Shown here: piece by piece, positions 45,771-55,202 of the stretch
Layout of the letters: each line of letters starts with the position of its first letter
How positions within the stretch are numbered: position 1 is the stretch's first letter
Made by a program: the position numbers and the translations under genes
The notes under the pieces: model-generated
The model's database searches: none
What the model saw: only the letters and a program-made list of their open reading frames with translations
Told to the model about the DNA's origin: nothing
NCBI RefSeq assembly: GCF_002749615.1
Contig: NZ_CP024201.1
Coordinates: 558,001 to 622,000, forward strand
Length of the DNA stretch: 64,000 nt
Direction: 5' to 3'
Source of the DNA: Caulobacter mirabilis
GTDB lineage: Bacteria; Pseudomonadota; Alphaproteobacteria; Caulobacterales; Caulobacteraceae

Positions 45771-45998
45771 ATGAACGACGACGACGACGGGCTGATCGCG
45801 TTTCCCGACGTGGAACTGCGCGCCCGTCTCCTGCAGTTCCGGCAGCAGCACCAGGACCTCGATGCGGCCGTGGCGGCCCTTGAGGAGCAGCCGCAGCCGA
45901 ACCAGCTCCAGATCGCGCGCCTGAAGAAGCAGAAGCTGGTCCTGAAGGATCAGATCAGCAAGCTCGAGGCCCAGCTGAAGCCGGACATCATCGCCTAG
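45771..45998 (+). CDS. DUF465 (YdcH-like) small protein
   Basis: 75 residues from ATG 45771, with GGGGAGG 9 bp upstream; GTG 45765 is also possible. MNDDDDGLIAFPDVELRARL leads into two helices (EEQPQPNQLQIARLKKQKLV, then LKDQISKLEAQLKPDIIA). The family is a helical hairpin of unknown role. A second member lies at 44367-44540 on the other strand. Confidence 0.82.
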   Translation: MNDDDDGLIAFPDVELRARLLQFRQQHQDLDAAVAALEEQPQPNQLQIARLKKQKLVLKDQISKLEAQLKPDIIA

Positions 45999-46028
45999 GG
46001 AGCGGGTCGGCGCCGGGCGGCCGCTCAT

Positions 46029-46133
46029 TGCGTCCTTCGAGACGCTCGCCTAAGGGCTCGCTCCTCAGGACGACGAATTCAGAGCGCGTCATGGTGAGGA
46101 GCCGGGCCTCCGCCCGGCGTCTCGAACCACGCA
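46029..46133. repeat. REP-like palindromic element, family A copy 5
   Basis: TGCGTCCTTCGAGACGCTCG with CTCCTCAGGACGACGAATTC, then CGTCATGGTGAGGAGCCGGG and CGGCGTCTCGAACCACGCA: the two halves are inverted. It lies between the convergent DUF465 and acyl-CoA carboxylase genes. Confidence 0.85.
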
Positions 46134-46141
46134 AGATCGCC

Positions 46142-49100
46142 TTACCAGCTATCCACCCAGCGTCGCGCCGGCTTGCTGCGCGTCCGGCAGCTGTCCAGGC
46201 CGCGCAGGATCCAGCGGCGGGTGTCGGCCGGGTCGATGACCGCGTCGATCTCCAGGGCCGCGGCCATGCTGGTCGCCTTGCCGGCGGCGTAGAGCCGGCC
46301 GACCAGCTGGTCGAACAGCGCCTTGTTCTTTTCCGGATCGGTCTCGGCCGCCAGCTCCTTGCTGTAGCCGAGGCGGACGGCGCCCTCGAGGCCCATGCCG
46401 CCGAACTCGCCGGTCGGCCAGCTGGCGATGAAGAAGGGCGAATGGAAGCCGCCGCCGGCCATCGCCTGGGCGCCCAGGCCGTAGCCCTTGCGCAGCACGA
46501 TGGTGAAGAGCGGCGTCCCCAGCTTGGCGCCGGCGATGAACATGCGGCTGACGCGGCGCACGGCGCCGGCGGCCTCGCTGTCGGGCCCCACCATGAAGCC
46601 GGGCGTGTCGCACAGGCTCAGCACCGGCAGGTCGAAGGCGTCGCACAGCTGCAGGAACCGGGCGGCCTTCTCGGCGCCGTCGCAGTCGATGGCCCCGCCC
46701 AGGTGACGCGGGTCGTTGGCGATCAGGCCCAGCGGTCGACCCTCGATCCGCACGAAGCCGGTGATCATCCCCGGCGCGAAGCCCCGGCGCAGCTCCAGGA
46801 ACGAACCGGCGTCGACCAGGGCCTCGATCAGCGGCCGGATGTCGTAGACTCGCAGGCGGTTCTCGGGAATCGACTGGCGCAGCAAGCGCTGGTCGGCGGA
46901 CGCCCAGTCCGTGACCTTGCCTTGGAAGGTCGACATCGCCTTCTTGGCCAGGGCGGTGGCTTCCGCCTCGTCCTCGGCCAGGATGTCGATGACGCCGTTG
47001 CCCCACTGCACGTCGCTGGGGCCGATGTCCTCGGGCTTGAACACGCCGAGGCCGCCGCCCTCGACCATGGCCGGTCCGCCCATGCCCAGGTTCGAATCCT
47101 TGGTGGCGATGATGATCTCGGACAGGCCCGCGATGGCGGCGTTGCCGGCGAAGCAGCGGCCGGCGACGACGGCGATCTTGGGGACCTCGCCGGAGAGCTG
47201 GGCGAACTTGCCGAAGGTGGTGACGTCCAGCCCGGCCACGCCCGTGCCGTCGGTGTCGCCCGGACGGCCCCCGCCGCCCTCGGCGTACCAGACCACCGGC
47301 AGCTTCTGCTCCTCGATGACGTGCAGAAGCCGGTCGGTCTTCTTGTGGTTCATATGGCCCTGGGTGCCGGCCAGGACGGTGAAGTCGTAGCTGAGGGCCG
47401 CGACGCGGGTCCGGTCCGGCGGGAACAGGGCGCCGTTGATCGCGCCGACCCCGGCGATCAGGCCGTCGGCCGGCGTGGCCTTGATCAGGTCCTCGACCGT
47501 CCGGCGGCGGCGCTGGGCGGCGATGGTCAGCGCGCCGTACTCGATGAAGCTGCCCGGATCGAGCAGGTCTTCGATGTTCTCGCGCGCCGTGCGGTGGCCC
47601 GTCCGGCGACGCTTGGCGACCGCCTCGGGGCGGTTCTCGTCCAGCGTGAAGCCATGGCGATCGATGACTTCCTGCAGGTCGGGCCGGATATGGTCGAGGT
47701 CGACCGCGACCTCCGTCGCCGCGACGGCCTCGCCGGCCTCGCCGGCCTCGGCGGGTTCGAGGAACAGGATCGGCTGTCCCTTGAGCAGGGTCTCGCCCTT
47801 GTGCGCGGCCAGGCGCAGGACGCGGCCGCCCTCGGTCGCCGAGACGACGTGCTCCATCTTCATCGCTTCGAGGATGGCGACCGTCTGGCCGGGCCGGACC
47901 AGGTCGCCCTCGGCCACCTCGATGGTTCCGACCGTCGCCTGCAGCGGGGCCACGACCTCGGCCGCGCCGTCGAGATGTTCAAACGCGGGCGCGGCGGGAT
48001 CGGCCGGATTCTCGCCGTCCGCCGTCGTCTCCGGCGCGAAGGTGGCGGCGACTTCCAGCAGCCTGGCCAGGTTGTCTTCCAGGAAGCGGGTGGTGACCGC
48101 GCCCTTCAGCACCGCCGGCTGCTCCAGGATCGCCCGCAGCAGGTCGGCGTTGCTCTGGACGCCTTCCAGGCGGAACTCGGCCAGGGCCCGGTCGGTGCGG
48201 CGGCAGGCGGCTTCCATCGTCGGGCCGCGGCCGATCACCTTGGCCAGCAGGCTGTCGTAGGCGGGGCTGGTGACGTAGCCGCCGTAACCGAAGCCGTCGA
48301 CGCGGACGCCGGGGCCGCTGGGCGGCTCGTAGGCGGTCAGGCGGCCGCCGCCCGGCTGGGTCGCGCCGTCGGCGGTCAGGGTCTCCAGATTCACACGGGC
48401 TTGAACCGCGAAGCCGCGCGCCGGCGGCGTTTCGGCCAGGCCGACCTGGCTCAGGGTGCGGCCGGCGGCCAGCTCGATCTGGGCGCGGACCAGGTCGACG
48501 CCGGCGACCTCCTCGGTGACGGTGTGTTCGACTTGGAGACGGGCGTTGGTCTCGATGAAGGCGAAGCCGCCCTTGCCGTCGACCAGGAACTCGACCGTGG
48601 CCAGGGTGCGCAGCTTGGCGGCGGCGCACAGGCGTTCGGCGGCCTCGTGCAGCGACTTGCGCAAGGCGTCGGGCAGGATGGCCGGGGCGCTCTCGACCAG
48701 CTTCTGGTTGCGGCGCTGGACCGAGCAGTCGCGGTCGCCGACTGCCACGACGGCGCGGCCGTCGGCGGCGACCTGGACCTCGATATGGCGGGCCTGGTCG
48801 ACCAGCCATTCGGCATAGACCTGGCCGTCGCCGAAGGCCGCCTGAGCCTCGCGCGAGCAGGCGGCGAGGGCGAACTCGATCTCGGCCTCGGTGCGGACCA
48901 CGCGCATGCCGCGCCCGCCGCCGCCGGCCACCGCCTTGAGCATCATCGGGCCGTTCTTCTTGAAGAAGGCCTTGGCGCCGGCCAGATCGATCGGCCCCGT
49001 GCCGGCCAGCACCGGAACCTTGGCCTTGGCCGCCAGGGCGCGGGCCTTGGCCTTGTCGCCGAAGGTCTCCAGCGCCTCCGCCGAGGGGCCGATGAAGGCG

Positions 49101-49399
49101 ATCTTGGCCTTGGCGCAGGCGCGGGCGAAGGCGGCGTTCTCGGACAGGAAGCCGTAGCCGGGGTGGATGGCGTCGCACTTGGCCGCCTTGGCCGCGGCGA
49201 TCACCGCGTCGATGTCGAGATAGACCTTGGGGCCCGAGCCGCGCAGCGCCACCGCGTCGTCGGCCGCCCTGACGTGCAGCGAGGTCGCGTCGTCTTCGGC
49301 GTAGATCGCGACGCTGGCGACCCCCAGGTCGGCCGCCGCCCGGGCGATGCGGATGGCGATCTCGCCGCGGTTGGCGATGAGGATGCGCTTGAAACTCAC
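46142..49399 (-). CDS. Single-chain biotin-dependent acyl-CoA carboxylase (BC-BCCP-CT)
   Basis: 1085 residues from GTG 49399 (VSFKRILIANRGEIAIRIA). Biotin carboxylase about 1-440 (AVAGGGGRGMRVV, VEFLVDGKGGFAFIETNARL, EVAGVDLVRAQI), biotin carrier with the biotinyl-Lys motif ILEAMKMEHVV near residue 535, and a fused alpha/beta carboxyltransferase about 590-1085 (GRPLGLIANDPRHLGGAIDC, LCDTPGFMVGPDSE, GGGFHSPFFIASWPTGEFGG). This is the all-in-one layout of long-chain/promiscuous acyl-CoA carboxylases rather than multi-subunit acetyl-CoA or propionyl-CoA enzymes. Substrate not determinable. The ATG-based start upstream reads non-conserved sequence. Confidence 0.9.
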   Translation of the reverse strand: MSFKRILIANRGEIAIRIARAAADLGVASVAIYAEDDATSLHVRAADDAVALRGSGPKVYLDIDAVIAAAKAAKCDAIHPGYGFLSENAAFARACAKAKIAFIGPSAEALETFGDKAKARALAAKAKVPVLAGTGPIDLAGAKAFFKKNGPMMLKAVAGGGGRGMRVVRTEAEIEFALAACSREAQAAFGDGQVYAEWLVDQARHIEVQVAADGRAVVAVGDRDCSVQRRNQKLVESAPAILPDALRKSLHEAAERLCAAAKLRTLATVEFLVDGKGGFAFIETNARLQVEHTVTEEVAGVDLVRAQIELAAGRTLSQVGLAETPPARGFAVQARVNLETLTADGATQPGGGRLTAYEPPSGPGVRVDGFGYGGYVTSPAYDSLLAKVIGRGPTMEAACRRTDRALAEFRLEGVQSNADLLRAILEQPAVLKGAVTTRFLEDNLARLLEVAATFAPETTADGENPADPAAPAFEHLDGAAEVVAPLQATVGTIEVAEGDLVRPGQTVAILEAMKMEHVVSATEGGRVLRLAAHKGETLLKGQPILFLEPAEAGEAGEAVAATEVAVDLDHIRPDLQEVIDRHGFTLDENRPEAVAKRRRTGHRTARENIEDLLDPGSFIEYGALTIAAQRRRRTVEDLIKATPADGLIAGVGAINGALFPPDRTRVAALSYDFTVLAGTQGHMNHKKTDRLLHVIEEQKLPVVWYAEGGGGRPGDTDGTGVAGLDVTTFGKFAQLSGEVPKIAVVAGRCFAGNAAIAGLSEIIIATKDSNLGMGGPAMVEGGGLGVFKPEDIGPSDVQWGNGVIDILAEDEAEATALAKKAMSTFQGKVTDWASADQRLLRQSIPENRLRVYDIRPLIEALVDAGSFLELRRGFAPGMITGFVRIEGRPLGLIANDPRHLGGAIDCDGAEKAARFLQLCDAFDLPVLSLCDTPGFMVGPDSEAAGAVRRVSRMFIAGAKLGTPLFTIVLRKGYGLGAQAMAGGGFHSPFFIASWPTGEFGGMGLEGAVRLGYSKELAAETDPEKNKALFDQLVGRLYAAGKATSMAAALEIDAVIDPADTRRWILRGLDSCRTRSKPARRWVDSW

Positions 49400-49453
49400 G
49401 ACATCGGTCTCCGAGTCATACGGTCGTTCGGTGAGGCACCATAACGGCAAGGC

Positions 49454-49493
49454 TTGACTCTCCAACCCCGCGGAGCGAGAACAAAAGTGGAAC
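49454..49493 (+). promoter_or_regulatory. imuA promoter with LexA (SOS) box
   Basis: TTGACT at 49454-49459 is a good -35. GAAC-AAAAGTG-GAAC at 49479-49493 is the alphaproteobacterial LexA box (GAAC-N7-GAAC, complement of GTTC-N7-GTTC), overlapping the -10 region and ending 13 bp before the imuA start. Confidence 0.88.
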
Positions 49494-49506
49494 ATTGGAG
49501 ATCGTC

Positions 49507-50286
49507 ATGCCGGGGTCGCGTCAGGCGCGTCTTACGGCCTTGAAAGGCCAGGTCGCCGCTCTCGAAGCGGGGACTCGGACTCCAACCTCCGTCTTGCCGT
49601 TCGGCGATCCGCGCGTCGACGACTGCCTGCCGGGCGGCGGCCTGCCGCTGGGCCGTTGGCACGAACTGGCGAGTGCGGGGATGGAGATCGAGACGGGCGC
49701 GGTCGCGGCGGGCTTCGCCGCGATGCTGGCCCGGTCGATGGCTGGCCAAGGCGCGGTGATCTGGGTGATGCGGCGCGACGATCTCTATGCGCCGGGGCTG
49801 GCCGGGCTGGGCCTGTCGGCGTCGCGGCTGATTCAGGTGAAGACCCCGGACGAGGTCCAGACCCTGATGGCGCTGGAGGACGCCCTGGGCTCGGCGGGCG
49901 TGGCCGCGGTGATCGGCGAGGTCGAGGACGTCGACCTGACCGCCGGACGACGGCTGCAGCTGGCCTGCGAGCGGCACGGCGCGACGGGATTGGTGATCCG
50001 CCGACGGCCCTGGGGGGGAACGGGGCGCAAGCCGGACACGGGCTCGGCGGCGGCCACCCGCTGGCGGGTCTCCGCCGCTCCCAGCGATCCGGTCGGCGAG
50101 CCCGGCCTGGGCCCGCCCCGCTGGCGGGCGGCGCTGGAGCGGAGCCGAGGCGGACGTCCCGGCGAATGGATATTCGAAGGGAGGCAGGAGGCCGACCATG
50201 ACGCGCATCCTCTCCGTGTGGTTTCCGGACTGGCCGATCACGGCCTGGACGCGGCGAACGACCTGCCTGTCAGGCGACGGGCATGA
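49507..50286 (+). CDS. imuA: ImuA, RecA-like SOS mutagenesis protein
   Basis: 259 residues from ATG 49507 (MPGSRQARLTALKGQVAALE) with GGAG at 49497. VLPFGDPRVDDCLPGGGLPL and GRWHELASAG begin a RecA-like domain typical of ImuA, without a normal Walker A. It is needed with ImuB and DnaE2 for SOS mutagenesis. The C-terminus (WIFEGRQEADHDAHPLRVVS) overlaps imuB by 89 bp in another frame. Confidence 0.92.
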   Translation: MPGSRQARLTALKGQVAALEAGTRTPTSVLPFGDPRVDDCLPGGGLPLGRWHELASAGMEIETGAVAAGFAAMLARSMAGQGAVIWVMRRDDLYAPGLAGLGLSASRLIQVKTPDEVQTLMALEDALGSAGVAAVIGEVEDVDLTAGRRLQLACERHGATGLVIRRRPWGGTGRKPDTGSAAATRWRVSAAPSDPVGEPGLGPPRWRAALERSRGGRPGEWIFEGRQEADHDAHPLRVVSGLADHGLDAANDLPVRRRA

Positions 50287-51895
50287 CCCTCTGGCGCTCC
50301 CTCCCCCTCGCGGGGAGGGCGGATCGGCGAACCGCAGGCGAAACGAGACAGGGGGGGCGAGCGGCGATCGCGGGTCAACGTCGAACGCCTCGCTCCACCC
50401 TGCTCCGCTGCGCGAACCTGTCCCTCCTCACGAAGGGAAGGGAGGGCGGCGCCCCCTCGCCCTGCTGACCACCGAGGCGGGCGTCCGTCGTCTCTACGCC
50501 GTGGACGCGGCGGCGCGGGCGGTCGGGCTCTTTGCGGGTCAGAAGGCGACCGACGCGGCGGCGCTGGTTCCGGAGCTGCGCGCCGAGGAGGCCGATCCGC
50601 CCGCCGACGTTCAGGCGCTGGAGGCCGTCAGCGACTGGTGCGTCCGCTACTCGCCGGCCGTGGCGGTGGACGGCGTCGACGGGCTGTTCCTCGACATCAC
50701 CGGCGTCTCGCACCTGTGGGGCGGCGAGGCGGCCATGGCCGACGATCTGCTGGCCCGGCTGGCGACGAACGGCATTCCCGCCCGCGCGGCCGTCGCCGAC
50801 ACGGCCGGCGCGGCCTGGGCCCTGGCGCGTTTCGGCGGGGAGGGGCGGGTCATCGCCGATCCGGGCGGACAGGCCCCGCGGTTGGCCCCGCTGCCGATCA
50901 CGGCGTTGCGGCTGGACGAGGTCTCGGCGGCGCAGCTGCCGCGGCTGGGCCTGACCCGCATCGAGCGGCTGCTCGGCCTCCCGCGGGCGCAGTTGACCCG
51001 GCGGTTCGGGCCCATGGTGCTGCGCCGGTTGGACCAGGCCCTGGGCCGGGCCGAGGAAGCCCTGACCTTCCGGCGGCCGCCGACGCCCTGGTTCGATCGC
51101 CTGACCTTCGCCGAGCCGATCAGCGTCCTCGACGACCTGGTCCGCGCCGCCGGGGACATCACCGAGCGGCTCTGTCGGCGGCTGCAGGTCGAAGGGCGGG
51201 GCGCACGGAGGTTCGAGCTGACCTTCCACCGCCTCGACGGCAAGGCCTTCCCGACCCAGGCGGGCCTGTCGCTGGCGGGACGCGACGCCCGTGTTCTGAC
51301 CCGGCTGTTCGCGCCCAAGCTGGAAATGATCGATCCCGGCTTCGGCATCGAGGTGGTCACGCTGTCCGCCGGCGGGGTCGAGAGGCTGTCGGCCGCCCAG
51401 GGCAGTCTCGATTCCAGCCGCGCGGCCCTGGCCGAGGAGGAGGTGGCCGCCCTGGTCGATCGCCTGGCCAATCGCCTGGGAGAAAGCGCCGTCTGGCGCG
51501 CCGAAACCTTCGAGAGCCATGTGCCCGAACGCGCCGTTCATCCCGCGTCGGCGGTCGGGCCGGCGAGGCCCGACGGTTGGGATCCCGACAAGCCGCGGCC
51601 GATCCGCCTGTTCCCGCATCCCGAGGCGATCGCCGCCGTCGCCGAGCTGCCCGACGAACCGCCGGTCGCCTTCACCTGGCGCGGCCGTCGCCACCGGGTG
51701 AAGCGCGCCGAGGGACCCGAGCGCATCGCCGAGGAATGGTGGCGCAAGCCGATCGACAAGGTCGGTCCTGCTTTCGTGCGCGACTACTACCGGGTCGAGG
51801 ACGACACGGGCGCGCGGTTCTGGCTGTTCCGCGCGGGCCTCTATGGCGACCCCGAGACGCCGCCGCGCTGGTGGCTGCACGGAGTGTTCGCGTGA
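50198..51895 (+). CDS. imuB: ImuB, inactive Y-family polymerase-like protein (with in-frame insertion)
   Basis: 565 residues from ATG 50198, preceded by GGAGGCAGGAGG. MTRILSVWFPDWPITAW is the ImuB start, and TTEAGVRRLYAVDAAARAVG resumes the Y-family-like body, with VAVDGVDGLFLDITGVSHLW and SLAGRDARVLTRLFAPKL; the C-terminus WWRKPIDKVGPAFVRDYYRV is ImuB. Between about residues 28 and 85 an unrelated Pro/Gly/Arg-rich block is present, encoded by repeat-like DNA. ImuB is a beta-clamp-binding hub that is thought to lack polymerase activity. It follows imuA with 89 bp overlap and is 49 bp upstream of dnaE2. Confidence 0.9.
   Translation: MTRILSVWFPDWPITAWTRRTTCLSGDGHDPLALPPPRGEGGSANRRRNETGGASGDRGSTSNASLHPAPLREPVPPHEGKGGRRPLALLTTEAGVRRLYAVDAAARAVGLFAGQKATDAAALVPELRAEEADPPADVQALEAVSDWCVRYSPAVAVDGVDGLFLDITGVSHLWGGEAAMADDLLARLATNGIPARAAVADTAGAAWALARFGGEGRVIADPGGQAPRLAPLPITALRLDEVSAAQLPRLGLTRIERLLGLPRAQLTRRFGPMVLRRLDQALGRAEEALTFRRPPTPWFDRLTFAEPISVLDDLVRAAGDITERLCRRLQVEGRGARRFELTFHRLDGKAFPTQAGLSLAGRDARVLTRLFAPKLEMIDPGFGIEVVTLSAGGVERLSAAQGSLDSSRAALAEEEVAALVDRLANRLGESAVWRAETFESHVPERAVHPASAVGPARPDGWDPDKPRPIRLFPHPEAIAAVAELPDEPPVAFTWRGRRHRVKRAEGPERIAEEWWRKPIDKVGPAFVRDYYRVEDDTGARFWLFRAGLYGDPETPPRWWLHGVFA
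50285..50452. repeat. Palindromic repeat block inside imuB
   Basis: Starts right at the imuA stop. CCTCCCC-CTCGC-GGGGAGG is a clear hairpin near the left end, and CCCTCCTCACGAAGGGAAGG with GGAGGG a weaker one near the right end. In this frame it is translated without a stop as about 57 residues absent from the ImuB pattern. Related blocks are at 12044 and 59265. Confidence 0.65.
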
Positions 51896-51944
51896 GGACC
51901 TTCTGGCTCCGCTTGAGGGGAGATGATGCTCGGGGGCGGCCGTC

Positions 51945-54900
51945 GTGACCCGTTACGTCGAGCTCCAGGCCACGACCAACTATAGCTTCCTGCGCGGGGC
52001 CTCGCAGCCGGGCGAGCTGGCGGCGACGGCGCATGCGCTGGGGATCGAGGCCCTGGGGATCACCGACCGCAACAGCCTGGCCGGAGTGGTGCGGGCCTGG
52101 GCCAAGGCCAAGGCGCTGGGAGCCCGCAGCCTGACCGGTTGTCGGCTCGACTTCGACGATGGGACGCCCAGCCTGCTCTGCTACCCCTCCGACCGGGAGG
52201 CCTACGCCCGCCTGACCAAACTGCTGACCATCGGACAAAGCGGGGCGGAGAAAGGCGACTGCATCCTGTTCCGCCAGGATTTCCTCGACCACTCCGAGGG
52301 GCAGCTGGTCCTGATCGCGCCGCCGGCCCGGCTCGACGCCGCCTTTGAAGAGCATGTCGTGCGGCTGCGCGGCGAGCTGGGCGACCGCGTCTGGCTGGCC
52401 GCGTCGCGAGGTTACGCCGCCCAGGACGCCAAGCGGCTGCACCAGCTGGCGGCGCTGTCGGACCGAACGCTGACGCCGATGGTCGCCACCGGCGACGTTC
52501 TCTACCACGGCCCTGAACGTCGGCCGCTGCAGGATGTCCTGACCTGCATCCGTGAAGGGTGCACGATCGCGGAAGCCGGCTTCCGGCTGGAGGCCAACGC
52601 CGAACGGCATCTGAAGTCGCCCGAGGAGATGGCCCGCCTGTTCAAGGCTTGGCCCGGCGTCGTGGAACGCTCCGTCGAGATCGCCGACCGGATCGCCTTC
52701 GATCTGGGCAAGCTGAAAGAGGAGTATCCGGACGAGCCGGTGCCGCCGGGCAAGACGGCGATCCAGCACCTGCGCGACCTGGCCTTCGCCGGCGCCCGGA
52801 GCCGCTACCCGAAAAGTCGCTACCCCGACGGCGTCCCGACCAAGGTCGTGAAGAACCTGCGGATGGAGCTGAAGCTGATCCGCAAGATGGACTACCCCAA
52901 CTACTTCATCACCGTGCACGATATCGTCGCCGAGGCGCGACGGATGGGCATCCTGTGCCAGGGGCGGGGATCGGCGGCCAACTCGTCGGTCTGCTACTGC
53001 CTGGGCGTCACGGCTATCGACCCGACCAAGCACCGGCTGCTGTTCACCCGCTTCATTTCCGAGAACCGCGGCGAGCCGCCCGACATCGACGTCGACTTCG
53101 AGCACGAGCGGCGCGAGGAGGTGATGCAGTACGTCTACCGGCGCTACGGACGGCACAAGGCGGCGATCTGCGCCACGGTCATCCACTATCGGCCGCGCAG
53201 CGCCATCCGCGAGGTCGGCAAGGTGTTGGGCCTGACCGAGGACATCACCGCCGCGCTGGCCAACACGGTCTGGGGCAGCTGGGGCGGCGAGATCGCCGAG
53301 GACCATATCCGGCAGGTCGGGCTCGACCCGAAGAACTCCGAGATCCGGCGGGCCGTGGCGATCGCCACGGAGCTGCTGAACTTCCCCCGGCACCTGTCAC
53401 AGCATGTCGGCGGCTTCGTGCTGACCAAGCGCCGGCTCGACGAGACCGTGCCGATCGGCAACGCCGCGATGGAGGATCGCACCTTCATCCAGTGGGACAA
53501 GGACGACATCGACGCCCTGGGGCTGATGAAGGTCGATGTGCTCGCCCTGGGCATGCTGACCGCCCTGCAGCGCGGCATGACCATGCTGCGTCAGGACCAC
53601 GGCCAGCCGATCCGGGACCTGGTCGACATCCCGGAGGAGGAGAAGGGCGTCTACGACATGCTGTCGAAGGCCGACTCCCTGGGGGTGTTCCAGGTCGAGA
53701 GCCGGGCGCAGATGTCGATGCTGCCCAGGCTGCGGCCCGAGAAGTTCTATGACCTGGTGATCGAGGTCGCGATCGTCCGGCCGGGGCCGATCCAGGGGAA
53801 GATGGTCCACCCCTATCTGCGTCGCAAGCAGGGACTGGAAGACCCCGTCTATCCTTCGCCTCATCCTGACCACGGTCCGGCGGACGAACTGGAGCAGGTG
53901 TTGGGCAACACCCTCGGTGTGCCGCTTTTCCAGGAACAGGCGATGAGTTTGGCCATCGAGGCGGCCAAGTTCACGCCGGACGAGGCCGACGGCCTGCGCC
54001 GGGCGATGGCGACATTCCGCAATCTCGGCGACCCGGCGCAGTACCGTGGCCGTTTCGTCGGCGGCATGGTCGCGCGAGGCTACGAGCATGAGTTCGCCGA
54101 GCGCTGCTTCAAACAGATCGAGGGCTTCGGCTCCTACGGTTTCCCGGAGAGCCACGCCGCCAGCTTCGCCAAGCTGGTCTACGTCTCGGCCTGGATGAAA
54201 TGGAAATGGCCAGATGTCTTCTGCGCCGCTCTGCTGAACTCCCAGCCGATGGGCTTCTACCAGCCGGCGCAACTGGTCCGGGACGCCCGCGACCATGGCG
54301 TCGAGGTCCGTGCGGTCGACCTGATGCATAGCGACTGGGACTGCACCCTGGAGCCGGCGGCCGATCCGGCGGCGACGCTCAAGGCGGTGCGGCTCGGCTT
54401 TCGCGAGATCAAGGGCTTGAAGAAGGACGAGATGAATCGCCTGGTCGCGGCGCGCGAGGCCGGGGGCCAGACCCTGCTCGACCTGGCGCGGGCGGCGCGG
54501 CTGCCGCGCCGGGCGCTGGAGCTGCTGGCCGAAGCCGACGCCTTCCGGTCGCTGGGCATGGACCGCCGGGCGGCGCTCTGGGCCGTCAAGGGCGAGGCGG
54601 CCGAGGTCGCGGCGGATCGGGACACGATGTTGGACGGCCTGCCGTTGTTCGAGGCCCCGGCGGCGCTGCCTCAGATGACCCTGCCGCAGCATGTGGCCGA
54701 GGACTACCGGACCACCGGCCTGTCCCTGAAGGCCCACCCCTGCGAATTCTACCGGCCGATGCTGGACGAGATGGGCTGCGTCCGGGCGAGCGACCTGCCG
54801 AAGCTGAAGAGTGGAACGCGGGTGTCGCTGGGCGGCCTGGTGCTGATCCGCCAGCGGCCGAGCACGGCCAAGGGCGTGGTCTTCGTCACCCTGGAGGACG

Positions 54901-55163
54901 AGACCGGGCCGGCCAACGCCGTGGTCTGGGAGGACGTCTTCAAGGCCAACCGGCGTGTGGCGATGAGCGCTTCCTTCATGGTGGTGCACGGGCGCATCCA
55001 GCGCGACCATGACGGGCGCAAGGAGGGCGAGGTCATCCATATCGTGGTGGAGCGGTTCACCGACCTCACCGCCGAACTCGGCCGCATGCGCGAGGAAGCG
55101 CGCCCGACCCGGCCCAGCGAAGAGGTCCGCACCCGGCTGGTTCGCAGCCGGGACTTCCACTAG
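51945..55163 (+). CDS. dnaE2: DnaE2, error-prone DNA polymerase III alpha-like
   Basis: 1072 residues from GTG 51945. N-terminal PHP domain ([31 protein letters not shown]). Polymerase catalytic Asp motif [20 protein letters not shown], then [20 protein letters not shown] and [14 protein letters not shown]; a C-terminal OB fold follows ([20 protein letters not shown]). Works with ImuA/ImuB for translesion synthesis and SOS mutagenesis. Shorter than replicative DnaE (about 1150), as expected. Probably co-transcribed from the LexA-controlled promoter at 49454. Confidence 0.95.
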   Translation: MTRYVELQATTNYSFLRGASQPGELAATAHALGIEALGITDRNSLAGVVRAWAKAKALGARSLTGCRLDFDDGTPSLLCYPSDREAYARLTKLLTIGQSGAEKGDCILFRQDFLDHSEGQLVLIAPPARLDAAFEEHVVRLRGELGDRVWLAASRGYAAQDAKRLHQLAALSDRTLTPMVATGDVLYHGPERRPLQDVLTCIREGCTIAEAGFRLEANAERHLKSPEEMARLFKAWPGVVERSVEIADRIAFDLGKLKEEYPDEPVPPGKTAIQHLRDLAFAGARSRYPKSRYPDGVPTKVVKNLRMELKLIRKMDYPNYFITVHDIVAEARRMGILCQGRGSAANSSVCYCLGVTAIDPTKHRLLFTRFISENRGEPPDIDVDFEHERREEVMQYVYRRYGRHKAAICATVIHYRPRSAIREVGKVLGLTEDITAALANTVWGSWGGEIAEDHIRQVGLDPKNSEIRRAVAIATELLNFPRHLSQHVGGFVLTKRRLDETVPIGNAAMEDRTFIQWDKDDIDALGLMKVDVLALGMLTALQRGMTMLRQDHGQPIRDLVDIPEEEKGVYDMLSKADSLGVFQVESRAQMSMLPRLRPEKFYDLVIEVAIVRPGPIQGKMVHPYLRRKQGLEDPVYPSPHPDHGPADELEQVLGNTLGVPLFQEQAMSLAIEAAKFTPDEADGLRRAMATFRNLGDPAQYRGRFVGGMVARGYEHEFAERCFKQIEGFGSYGFPESHAASFAKLVYVSAWMKWKWPDVFCAALLNSQPMGFYQPAQLVRDARDHGVEVRAVDLMHSDWDCTLEPAADPAATLKAVRLGFREIKGLKKDEMNRLVAAREAGGQTLLDLARAARLPRRALELLAEADAFRSLGMDRRAALWAVKGEAAEVAADRDTMLDGLPLFEAPAALPQMTLPQHVAEDYRTTGLSLKAHPCEFYRPMLDEMGCVRASDLPKLKSGTRVSLGGLVLIRQRPSTAKGVVFVTLEDETGPANAVVWEDVFKANRRVAMSASFMVVHGRIQRDHDGRKEGEVIHIVVERFTDLTAELGRMREEARPTRPSEEVRTRLVRSRDFH

Positions 55164-55202
55164 GGCCGATCGGTATTTGTAGAAGCGTGCGGAAATTTAC
55201 CC

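Noticed and set aside
46028-49444. Plus-strand open frame of over 1100 codons opposite the acyl-CoA carboxylase gene
   Set aside because: It is an antisense reading of a GC-rich gene: composition is Gly/Arg/Ala/Gln-rich with no domain, and the minus strand encodes a complete carboxylase with all motifs.
50198-51895. imuB as a pseudogene because of the insertion
   Set aside because: The reading frame stays open across the block and both flanks keep the ImuB pattern, so the gene is reported as intact with an unusual insertion.
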